A stretch of 5,624 bases of DNA from Acidicaldus organivorans. Its GTDB lineage: Bacteria > Pseudomonadota > Alphaproteobacteria > Acetobacterales > Acetobacteraceae. The notes under the pieces were generated by a model. It had not been told where the DNA came from. It did not search any database and was given only the letters and a program-made list of their open reading frames with translations. Shown here piece by piece: positions 1 to 5,624 of this stretch (position 1 is the stretch's first letter; each line of letters opens with the position of its first letter). The translations under genes and the position numbers were made by a program. The stretch spans positions 1 through 5,624 of the forward strand of contig KN173948.1 of NCBI GenBank assembly GCA_000759655.1, in the 5' to 3' direction.

Positions 1-1605
1 GGCGGGCGGCTCGCGCTCGGGCTTGGGGCGGCGGCGGGCGCGGGGGCGCTCTCGCTCCGCCTGCTCGGCCTTTCCCGTCTATTGCTTCGCTATTTCGAGC
101 GGCTCGCCACCCATGCCGCGACCTTCCGGGCGCTCGCCGGGCTTCGCGTCTGGTTCTTCACCCGCTTCGCCCAAGGCGCCGCGGCGGGGCTCGGCCTGCG
201 GCGCGGCGCGGCGGTGCTGTCGCGTCTGGTCGATGACATCGACCGGCTCGATGGGCTCTATCTCCGCGTGCTGGTGCCGCTGGTGGCCACGCTCGGCCTC
301 GCCCCCCTTCTGCTTGCCGCGCTCGCCCGCGCCGAGGCGAGGGCGGCGCTCGCGGCGGGCCTCCTCTTCGCGCTCACCGCGCTCGTCATTCCGCTGGCCA
401 CCGCGCTGCGTGCCCGCCGTCACGCCGAGGCCCGCGCCGAAGCGCTCGAAGGGCTGCGTGTGGTGCTCACCGACATCACCTCGGGCCTGCGCGAGATCCG
501 CGCCGAAGGCGCGGATCTCGCGCAGGCCCGCGCCGAAGCGCTCGAAGGGCTGCGTGTGGTGCTCACCGACATCACCTCGGGCCTGCGCGAGATCCGCGCC
601 TTCGGCGCGGAGGGGTGGATGGGCGAGCGGCTGGCCAAGGCGTGGCAGGCGGTGGGCCGGGCGGAAGGGGCGCGGGCGGCGCTGCTCGCCGGGCTTGGCG
701 CGGCGGGCTTCCTCGCCGCGTCGGGGGGGCTTCTCGCCGTGCTCGGCTTTGCCCCCGCCTTGGGCCGGGAGGCGCTGCCGCTCGCCCTGATGACGCTCGC
801 CGCCTTCGAGCTCGCCGCCCCGCTCGCCCGCATCGGGCGCGAGGTGGGCGAGGCGGTGGTCGCGGCCGGGCGGGTGCTCGCCTATGCCGAGACGCCGCCC
901 AGCGTCACCGACCCCGCCGACCCCGCCCCGCTCCCGCAAGGCAGCGCGCTTTCCTTCGAGAATGTGAGCGCGGGATGGGAGGAGGCGCGGCCCGTGCTCG
1001 AGGAGTTCAGCCTCAGCGTGCCGGAGGGGGCGCATGTCGCGGTGCTCGGACCCTCGGGGGCAGGAAAATCGACCATCGCCGCGCTCGCCCTCAAGGTGAT
1101 CGCTCCGCGCGCCGGGCGACTCACCCTGGGCGGGGTGGATTACGCGCGGCTCCGCGCCGAGGACCTCCGCACCCGCATCGCCTGGCTCGGCCAGACCAGC
1201 CATCTCTTCGCCGATACGATCCGCAACAATCTTCTCATCGGCCGGCCCGATGCCGACGAGGAGGCGCTGTGGGCCGCGCTCGAGGCCGCGCGCATCGCCG
1301 CCGTGGTGCGCGCCCTGCCCGAGGGGCTCGATACCTGGATCGGCGAGGGCGGGCTCGGCCTCTCCGGTGGGCAGGGGCGGCGGATCGCGCTCGCCCGCGC
1401 CCTCCTCTCGCCCGCGCCGCTCCTCATCCTCGATGAGCCTTGCGCCGGGCTCGACGCCGAGACCGAGCGGGAATTCTTCGCCACCCTCGCCGAGGCCGCC
1501 GCCGGACGGAGCGTGCTCCTGCTCGCCCATCGCCTCACCGGGGCGGAGCGGCTCGATCGCATCTTTCGTCTCGCCGAGGGACGGGCGCTCGCCGCGACCG
1601 GCTGA
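1..1605 (+). CDS. cydC: CydC subunit of the CydDC ABC exporter, 5'-partial, with an internal 32-residue duplication
   Basis: This is one half of the heterodimeric inner-membrane ABC transporter CydDC, needed for cytochrome bd assembly and described as exporting cysteine/glutathione and more recently as moving haem. The frame is open from base 1, so the N-terminus is missing; by comparison with E. coli CydC about 45-50 residues are lost. The family hallmark LRYFERLATH lies at visible residues 29-38, followed by hydrophobic membrane segments (about 80-105, 112-140, 220-245, 258-280). The nucleotide-binding domain is intact: Walker A GPSGAGKST 350-358, Q-loop Gln398, signature LSGGQ 454-458, Walker B LLILDEP 474-480 and H-loop His510. 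The protein ends about 24 residues after that His, somewhat shorter than E. coli CydC. Residues 144-168 are repeated exactly at 176-200, in a region where E. coli CydC has a single copy, so this allele may be impaired. cydD is expected just upstream, outside the window. Confidence 0.95.
   Translation, partial: GGRLALGLGAAAGAGALSLRLLGLSRLLLRYFERLATHAATFRALAGLRVWFFTRFAQGAAAGLGLRRGAAVLSRLVDDIDRLDGLYLRVLVPLVATLGLAPLLLAALARAEARAALAAGLLFALTALVIPLATALRARRHAEARAEALEGLRVVLTDITSGLREIRAEGADLAQARAEALEGLRVVLTDITSGLREIRAFGAEGWMGERLAKAWQAVGRAEGARAALLAGLGAAGFLAASGGLLAVLGFAPALGREALPLALMTLAAFELAAPLARIGREVGEAVVAAGRVLAYAETPPSVTDPADPAPLPQGSALSFENVSAGWEEARPVLEEFSLSVPEGAHVAVLGPSGAGKSTIAALALKVIAPRAGRLTLGGVDYARLRAEDLRTRIAWLGQTSHLFADTIRNNLLIGRPDADEEALWAALEAARIAAVVRALPEGLDTWIGEGGLGLSGGQGRRIALARALLSPAPLLILDEPCAGLDAETEREFFATLAEAAAGRSVLLLAHRLTGAERLDRIFRLAEGRALAATG
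428..600 (+). repeat. Perfect 77-bp direct repeat inside cydC (428-504 and 524-600)
   Basis: Bases 428-504 recur without a mismatch at 524-600, a period of 96 bp with 19 bp between the copies. Identity breaks sharply on both sides (g427 versus c523; g505 versus t601). Because 96 is a multiple of three the reading frame is kept: 25 residues starting ARAEALEGLR are repeated, joined by the 7-residue linker EGADLAQ. Perfect identity means a recent event or an artefact. With one copy removed, the distance between the conserved Pro after the fourth membrane segment and the FGA motif agrees with E. coli CydC to within about one residue. Confidence 0.97.
482..530. repeat. Perfect inverted repeat, 23-bp arms with 3-base centre, at the duplication junction
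   Basis: Bases 482-504 are exactly the reverse complement of 508-530, separated only by gaa at 505-507. The wider segment 497-530 is the exact reverse complement of 578-611 in the second copy. The first part of the spacer between the direct repeats is therefore an inverted copy of downstream sequence, not new DNA. The transcript could fold into a very stable hairpin within the coding region. I read this as a rearrangement scar and not as a terminator: it lies mid-gene and has no U-tract. Confidence 0.95.
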
Positions 1606-1661
1606 CCGGCCCGCGCCCGGCGTGCCGTGCGGACGCTCGCGCTCTCGCGGGTGAGACGCTT

Positions 1662-1705
1662 GGGAAGAGACGGGAAGAGATTTGGAAGAGAAGAGGAGGA
1701 GAAGG
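1662..1705 (+). promoter_or_regulatory. Polypurine leader with repeated GGAAGAGA and the ribosome binding site of the hydrolase gene
   Basis: The bases before the start codon at 1706 are almost all purine. GGAAGAGA occurs at 1663-1670, 1673-1680 and 1684-1691, spaced 10 and 11 bases apart, and runs into GAGGAGGA at 1693-1700, a good Shine-Dalgarno match 5-7 bases before ATG. This decides the start at 1706 over the in-frame ATG at 1682, which would put the ribosome binding site inside the coding region. The rest of the cydC-hydrolase gap (1606-1661) shows no clear promoter or terminator, so read-through from cydC is possible. Confidence 0.7.
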
Positions 1706-3805
1706 ATGACGGTTCTGTCCAGAGGCTCTTCCGCGCGCCCAGCCCGCGCCCAGGCCGCGCCCCGCGCGCGGGCGCGCCGTTCCTTGGGCGCAGGCCTTGC
1801 CGCCCTCCTGCTTGCCCTTCCCGCCTTCGCGCCGCGGGCTTCGGCCCGCATCACCTCGCTCGAACTCAAGCATGTTGAGTCGCCTGCTTTCGGCGGGGCG
1901 AGTTTCGGGACGGTCGGGCCCTATGTGCGGATCGAGGGCATCGCCCATGGCGAGATCGATCCCGACGACCCGCACGAGAAGATCATCCAGGACCTCGCGC
2001 TCGCCCCCCGCGCCGCCAATGGCAAGGTGCTCTATGCCACGCCCTTCGAGATCCTGATGCCGATCGATGCGGGCCGCTCCAACCACGTCCTCCTCTATGA
2101 CGTGGTCAATCGCGGCCGCCCGCTCGCCCCCGGCCTCTACAACCGCGCCGTCTCCTCGGAGGCGGTGGGAGACGGGTTCCTCGAACGCCAGGGCTTCGCT
2201 CTCGTCTTTTCCGGCTGGCAGGGCGATCTCCTGCCGCAAGACCGCTTCGCCTTTCCCGTTCCGGTGCTGGAAGGGTCTGACGGCAAGCCGCTCCTTGGCC
2301 GGATGCGCAAGGAATGGGCGCTCTTCCACCCCGTCCCCTCGCTTGGTCTCGGCGATACGGTGCTCGGCCATGTGCTTGCCTATCCAGCCGCTTCGCTGGA
2401 GGCGCCGGATGCGGTGCTCACCGCGCGGGTGCATGCCGCCGACCCGCCGGAAGTGATTCCGCGCGCGCGCTGGCGGCTCGCCGATTGCCGCAAGACGCCC
2501 TTTCCCGGCACGCCTAGCCCCGAACATCTCTGTCTTGAGGGAGGGTTCGATACCGATCACATCTACGAGTTCGTCTATACCGCGCGCGATCCGCGGCTGA
2601 TGGGGCTCGGCTTCGCCGCGACCCGCGATCTCATCGCCTTCCTCCGCTCGGCCTCGGCCGATGATCACGGCATCGTCAATCCGCTCGCCGGGCGCATCCG
2701 CTACACCATCGCCCACGGCACCTCGCAGAGCGGGCGGTTTCTGCGGAGCTTCCTCGATCTCGGCTTCAATCTCGGCCCCGACGGCAAGCGCGTCTTCGAC
2801 GGCATGATCGTGCACGTCGCCTCCCAGCGCATCGATCTCGACCAGCGCTTCGCCGATCCGGGCACGATCGGGCTTCAGCACGAGGAGAGCAAGGCGGCGA
2901 TCGGCGATTTTCCCTTCACCTGGGGCGCGGAGACCGATCCGGTGAGCCATAAGCGGGCGGGACTGCTCGATGCCTGCACCGCAAGTCATTCCTGTCCTGA
3001 AATATTCCAGGTGCTGAGCTCGCTCGAATACTGGAACGGCCGCGCCGCCCTCGATACCACCGACGGGGCGGGCCATGACGTGAAGCTTCCCGGGAACGTC
3101 CACGTCTATCACATCGCCGGGACCCAGCACGCTCTGGGGCTGCGCACCACGCCCTGCCAGTTCGCGCCCAATCCGAACTCCTATCTCGAACCGCTGCGCG
3201 CCCTCCTGCTCGCCCTCGTCGCCGACCTGCGCGATCACACCCCGCCACCGCCGAGCCGCTATCCGCGCGTGCAGGATGCGACGCTCACCACGCCCGCCGA
3301 GGTCGCCCGCCTCTTTCCCGCCATTCCGGGTGTGCATTTCACCGGCCTCGTCAACGACCCTCCGCTCTACGACCGGGGCCCGGCGTTTGATGCGCGCCAC
3401 GAGGCAGGCATCCGGAGCGAGCCTCCGCTGGCCCGCCCCACGCCGCACCCGGTCGTGCTGGTGCCGGCGATCGATGGCGATGGCAATGAGCGGGACGGGG
3501 TGCGCACCGTGACGCTTGCCGCTCCGCTCGGCACCTACACGGGCTGGAACCTCCGCCGCGCCGGCTATGGCGAGGGCGATCTCTGCTACCTCGCCGGGAG
3601 CTTCTTCCCCTTCGCCCGCACCCGCGCCGAGCGTCTCGCCGCGGGCGATCCACGCCCCTCGCTCGAGGAGCGTTATGGCTCGCATGAGGGCTATGTGGCG
3701 GCAGTGAAGCGCGCTGCCGGCGAGGCCGAGCGGGAGGGGTTCCTACTTCCCGAGGATGCGGCGCGGCTGATCGCCGAGGCCGAGGCGAGCGACGTGCTGC
3801 GCTGA
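1706..3805 (+). CDS. Exported alpha/beta hydrolase domain protein (Abhydrolase_10-like)
   Basis: This is a predicted periplasmic or secreted serine hydrolase of 699 residues; its substrate cannot be read from sequence. A basic N-terminus with Arg24-Arg25, a hydrophobic stretch at about 27-42 and an ASA site at 45-47 form an export signal. RRSL is weakly Tat-like but Sec is equally possible. Just after it, the SPAFGGASFGTVGPY block and later LLYDVVNRG are typical of the Abhydrolase_10 type (PF20091, recalled and not searched). The nucleophile elbow is GTSQSGRFLR, with Ser340 the likely nucleophile. It is followed by KRVFDGMIVHV, LEYWNGRAAL near 440 and GTQHALG with probable catalytic His475. 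The acid residue is not assigned. All six cysteines (261, 276, 424, 430, 484, 627) lie after the signal, compatible with disulfides in an oxidising compartment. The gene starts 100 bases after cydC on the same strand and converges with the next gene. Confidence 0.9.
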   Translation: MTVLSRGSSARPARAQAAPRARARRSLGAGLAALLLALPAFAPRASARITSLELKHVESPAFGGASFGTVGPYVRIEGIAHGEIDPDDPHEKIIQDLALAPRAANGKVLYATPFEILMPIDAGRSNHVLLYDVVNRGRPLAPGLYNRAVSSEAVGDGFLERQGFALVFSGWQGDLLPQDRFAFPVPVLEGSDGKPLLGRMRKEWALFHPVPSLGLGDTVLGHVLAYPAASLEAPDAVLTARVHAADPPEVIPRARWRLADCRKTPFPGTPSPEHLCLEGGFDTDHIYEFVYTARDPRLMGLGFAATRDLIAFLRSASADDHGIVNPLAGRIRYTIAHGTSQSGRFLRSFLDLGFNLGPDGKRVFDGMIVHVASQRIDLDQRFADPGTIGLQHEESKAAIGDFPFTWGAETDPVSHKRAGLLDACTASHSCPEIFQVLSSLEYWNGRAALDTTDGAGHDVKLPGNVHVYHIAGTQHALGLRTTPCQFAPNPNSYLEPLRALLLALVADLRDHTPPPPSRYPRVQDATLTTPAEVARLFPAIPGVHFTGLVNDPPLYDRGPAFDARHEAGIRSEPPLARPTPHPVVLVPAIDGDGNERDGVRTVTLAAPLGTYTGWNLRRAGYGEGDLCYLAGSFFPFARTRAERLAAGDPRPSLEERYGSHEGYVAAVKRAAGEAEREGFLLPEDAARLIAEAEASDVLR

Positions 3806-3863
3806 GCGGCCCTCCCCGTCGTCCCCTGCGAGACGCTCCCTGTCGGGCAGCGCTAGCGCGGGC

Positions 3864-4805
3864 TCAAAGAGGGCTTGCCCGCATCAGGGCGCGCACGTGC
3901 TGGGCGGCGGAGGCGGCGAGCGCTTCGAGGTTGTAGCCCCCTTCGAGAAGGGAGACGACGCGGCCTTTGGCGTGGCGGTCGGCGATTTCGACCAGACGGT
4001 CGGTGAGCCAGGCGAAATCGCTCTCGCGCAGGCGGAGCTCGGCGAGCGGGTCGGCGAAATGGGCATCGAATCCGGCCGAGACGATGAGGAGCTCAGGGGC
4101 GAAGGACTCGAGCCGGGGTAGCACCACCGCCTCCCAGGCGAGGCGGAACTCCTCGCCATCTGCCCCCGGCGGGAGGGGGAAATTCACCACGTTGCCGAAC
4201 CTGCCCCGCTCCTCGGCCGCCCCGGTGCCCGGATAGCAGGGCCATTGATGGGTCGAGGCATAGAAGAGGTCGGGGTCGTTTTTCACGAAGTTTTCGGTGC
4301 CGTTGCCGTGATGGACGTCGAAATCGACGATGGCGATGCGGCGGAGCCCGTGCCGGTCGCGGGCATGGGCGGCAGCGATCGCGGCGTTGTTGAAGAGGCA
4401 GAATCCCATCGCCGCGGCGCGTTCGGCGTGATGGCCGGGGGGGCGGATGGCGGCGAAGGCGGCCCGCGCATGGCCCTCCACGACGAGATCGACCGCGAAC
4501 ATCGCCCCGCCTGCGGCGCGAAGGGCGGCGGGAAGGCTTCCCTCGCCGATCACCGTATCGGGATCGAGCGCGATGAGCTGCCCGGGCTTCGGCGCCTCGG
4601 CGAGGAGGCGTTCGACGTAAGAAGGCTCATGGACCCGCATGATCGCGGCAAGTGGCGCCTCGGGCGCCTCCTCGCGCAGGAGGGCGGCGAAGTCGCGGCC
4701 CTCGAGCGCCCGGATCACCGCGCGCAGCCGGTCGGGGCATTCGGGATGGCCGAGGCCGGGGTCGTGGTTGAGGCAGAGGGGATGGGTGACGAGGGCGACC
4801 GTCAT
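3864..4805 (-). CDS. Histone deacetylase family protein (zinc-dependent deacetylase/amidohydrolase)
   Basis: This is a cytosolic enzyme of the arginase-deacetylase fold (PF00850 type), which hydrolyses acetyl-amide bonds on acetyl-lysine, acetylpolyamine or similar small substrates. The 313-residue length is normal for a one-domain bacterial member. All expected features are visible: GHPECPDR at 19-26, the general acid/base pair His125-His126 in PPGHH, FCLFNN at 135-140, zinc ligands Asp163 and His165 in DFDVHHGNGT, third zinc ligand Asp247 in AGFDAH, and catalytic-type Tyr291 in EGGYN. It should therefore be active. The start is chosen from GAGGAGG at 4819-4813, seven bases before the ATG; the frame is open further upstream but that extension is Arg/Pro-rich, has no family similarity and is rejected. 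It converges with the hydrolase gene and diverges from the kinase gene. Histones are not implied; acetoin-related AcuC-like or polyamine substrates are equally possible. Confidence 0.95.
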   Translation of the reverse strand: MTVALVTHPLCLNHDPGLGHPECPDRLRAVIRALEGRDFAALLREEAPEAPLAAIMRVHEPSYVERLLAEAPKPGQLIALDPDTVIGEGSLPAALRAAGGAMFAVDLVVEGHARAAFAAIRPPGHHAERAAAMGFCLFNNAAIAAAHARDRHGLRRIAIVDFDVHHGNGTENFVKNDPDLFYASTHQWPCYPGTGAAEERGRFGNVVNFPLPPGADGEEFRLAWEAVVLPRLESFAPELLIVSAGFDAHFADPLAELRLRESDFAWLTDRLVEIADRHAKGRVVSLLEGGYNLEALAASAAQHVRALMRASPL

Positions 4806-4812
4806 CGCCGCG

Positions 4813-4819
4813 CCTCCTC
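4813..4819 (-). promoter_or_regulatory. Ribosome binding site of the deacetylase gene
   Basis: On the minus strand the sequence reads GAGGAGG, a near-complete Shine-Dalgarno match, with seven bases between it and the ATG whose first base is 4805. It fixes the start of the deacetylase, against an open frame that extends to 5138. Confidence 0.8.
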
Positions 4820-4978
4820 GCTGTGGGTCTCGCCAGGGGGCTCGCCATGGGGGCTGGACGTGGCGAAGCTGGTTCGGTCGGGGGCGCGGCCGCTCCCGCC
4901 TTCGATCCCCCGCCCCTTGACGTGAAATTCGGTTTCGCGCATCGCCCGGACGTTCCCTCCCGCACCGGTGAAGGCGCG

Positions 4979-5007
4979 ATTGTGGAGGGAGGAGGCGCAT
5001 TTCGCAA
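4979..5007 (-). promoter_or_regulatory. Candidate sigma70-type promoter for the deacetylase gene
   Basis: Read on the minus strand, TTGCGA (5007-5002; 4 of 6 matches to TTGACA) is followed after exactly 17 bases by CACAAT (4984-4979; 4 of 6 matches to TATAAT). A transcript from here would carry a leader of roughly 165 bases before the ATG at 4805. The boxes are imperfect and consensus matching is weak evidence in GC-rich alphaproteobacteria. Confidence 0.25.
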
Positions 5008-5037
5008 GAATTTCGTGCGTCACGGGAGAGGCGGGGC

Positions 5038-5624
5038 ATGGGCGGGGCGGTGATCGGCGTCGATCTCGGCGGGACCAAGACCGAGGTCGCCATCCTCGAT
5101 GCGGCGGGGGATTTCCTCTTTCGCCGGCGCACGCCCACCCCTGCCGCCGATTATGAGGCGGTGCTCGCCACCATCGCCCGCCTCGTCGCCGAGGCCGAGG
5201 CCCATTACGGGGCGCGGCTGCCGGTGGGGGTGGGCATTCCGGGGGCGATCAGCCCGGCAAGCGGCAAGGTCAAGAACGCCTCGCTGCTCGCCCTCAACGG
5301 AAACCCCCTCGACCGCGACCTCGCCCGCGTCCTGGGCCGCGCGGTGCGGGTCGAGAACGACGCCAACTGCTTCGCACTCAGCGAGGCGCTGGGCGGGGCG
5401 GGGGACGGGGCGGCGGTGGTGTTCGGCGTCATCCTCGGCACCGGTTGCGGCGGCGGGGTGGTGGTGCGGGGCGAGCTCGTCTCCGGCCATCATCGCATCG
5501 CCGGCGAATGGGGGCACATGCCGCTCCCCTGGCCGAGGCCCGAGGAGTATCCCGGAAAGCCCTGCTGGTGCGGCCGTGTCGGCTGCCTCGAACGTTACCT
5601 CTCCGGCCCCGAACTCGCCGCCGA
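5038..5624 (+). CDS. ROK-family sugar kinase, fructokinase (Mak)-like, 3'-partial
   Basis: This is the N-terminal 195 residues of an ROK kinase that phosphorylates a hexose with ATP in the cytosol. Visible features: phosphate-binding DLGGTKTEV at residues 9-17, GVGIPGAISP at 64-73, catalytic-base Asp108 in ENDANCFALSEA, the second glycine motif GTGCGGGV at 134-141, GEWGHMPLPW at 156-165 with sugar-contacting Glu157 and His160, and the zinc-binding CWCGRVGCLE at 176-185 (Cys176, Cys178, Cys183 with His160). IPGAISP, VKNA, LNGNP and the AGEWGH-PLPW block resemble E. coli Mak (manno/fructokinase) more closely than NagK, so fructose or mannose is the best guess; N-acetylglucosamine or glucose are alternatives. 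ROK kinases are usually about 300 residues, so roughly a third lies beyond the window. The start is supported by GGGAGAGG six bases upstream and by the short N-terminus before the glycine motif. No DNA-binding domain precedes it, so it is a kinase and not an ROK repressor. Confidence 0.93.
   Translation, partial: MGGAVIGVDLGGTKTEVAILDAAGDFLFRRRTPTPAADYEAVLATIARLVAEAEAHYGARLPVGVGIPGAISPASGKVKNASLLALNGNPLDRDLARVLGRAVRVENDANCFALSEALGGAGDGAAVVFGVILGTGCGGGVVVRGELVSGHHRIAGEWGHMPLPWPRPEEYPGKPCWCGRVGCLERYLSGPELAA

Larger units (their letters stand above)
4806..5037. other. Divergent intergenic region between deacetylase and kinase genes
   Basis: This 232-base stretch separates two divergently read genes and must hold their translation signals and probably their promoters. 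On the minus strand it contains GAGGAGG (4819-4813) for the deacetylase. On the plus strand it contains GGGAGAGG (5024-5031), six bases before the kinase ATG. A TTGACG (4917-4922) resembles a plus-strand -35 box, but nothing 16-18 bases downstream looks like a good -10. It is locally less GC-rich around 4920-4940 and 4995-5020, as expected for promoter DNA. No operator palindrome or known riboswitch is recognised. Confidence 0.5.

Noticed and set aside
1606..1661. Terminator hairpin after cydC
   Set aside because: The GC-rich sequence allows only short, imperfect stems and no T-tract follows.
1682..1705. Alternative upstream start of the hydrolase at 1682
   Set aside because: It would add MEEKRRRR encoded by the Shine-Dalgarno region itself. 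The ATG at 1706 has ideal spacing from GAGGAGGA.
79..1869. Long minus-strand open frame opposite cydC
   Set aside because: Antisense shadow of a GC-rich gene: low-complexity Arg/Gly/Glu-rich product with no recognisable domain, while the plus strand encodes a clear CydC.
2460..2470. Alternating CG run (possible Z-DNA)
   Set aside because: It is only 11 bases, within coding sequence of a very GC-rich genome, and explained by the codons of an ordinary Pro-Arg-Ala-Arg stretch.
1535..3685. 716-codon minus-strand open frame opposite the hydrolase
   Set aside because: It has no family motifs and spans two genes plus their gap on the other strand. The plus strand has an export signal, a ribosome binding site and conserved hydrolase motifs. 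Such long antisense frames are expected with strong G/C third-position bias.
3806..3863. Terminator in the convergent gap
   Set aside because: Only the 10-base palindrome GCGCTAGCGC (3850-3859) is present, with no loop and no T-run on either side, so it is not a convincing intrinsic terminator.
4924..5014. GAAATTC (4924-4930) and GAATTTC (5008-5014) as an operator pair
   Set aside because: Only a 7-base inverted match separated by 77 bases, with no extended symmetry; readily due to chance.
4806..5138. N-terminal extension of the deacetylase up to 5138
   Set aside because: The added 111 residues are Arg/Pro-rich and unlike the family, overlap the kinase gene, and ignore the strong GAGGAGG before the ATG at 4805.

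Overview
The window is very GC-rich (about 70% by eye), with strongly G/C-ending codons and Shine-Dalgarno-type start sites. The protein set is a CydC exporter subunit, an exported Abhydrolase_10-type hydrolase, a bacterial HDAC-family deacetylase and a Mak-like ROK sugar kinase. Together these suggest a chromosomal segment of a high-GC Proteobacterium, most likely an alphaproteobacterium. That placement is inference; there is no rRNA or other taxonomic marker.

Layout: (1) 1-1605, plus strand: the 3' part of cydC, cut at its 5' end by the window edge. (2) 1606-1705: a short gap ending in a polypurine leader with a strong ribosome binding site. (3) 1706-3805, plus: a 699-residue alpha/beta hydrolase with an N-terminal export signal. 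(4) 3806-3863: a 58-base convergent gap with no convincing terminator. (5) 3864-4805, minus: a 313-residue histone-deacetylase-family protein with a complete zinc site. (6) 4806-5037: a divergent intergenic region of 232 bases holding the ribosome binding sites and perhaps the promoters of both flanking genes. (7) 5038-5624, plus: the first 195 residues of a ROK-family kinase, running off the right edge. Almost all sequence is accounted for. No RNA gene, CRISPR array, insertion sequence or phage gene is visible.

The genes do not form one obvious pathway. cydC would act with cydD, expected off the left edge, in cytochrome bd and periplasmic thiol/haem homeostasis. The hydrolase is a predicted periplasmic enzyme whose transcription could be continuous with cydC. 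The deacetylase and kinase are divergently transcribed cytosolic enzymes.

The most notable observation is inside cydC: a perfect 77-bp direct duplication (428-504 and 524-600, period 96). Its 19-bp spacer belongs to an inverted copy of the same region, so 482-530 is a perfect 23-bp inverted repeat around a 3-base centre. The 96-bp insertion keeps frame and adds 32 residues to a cytoplasmic helical region of the membrane domain. Its structure fits a double template switch at a pre-existing quasi-palindrome, or an amplification/assembly artefact that mimics one. I see no previously undescribed multi-gene system here.
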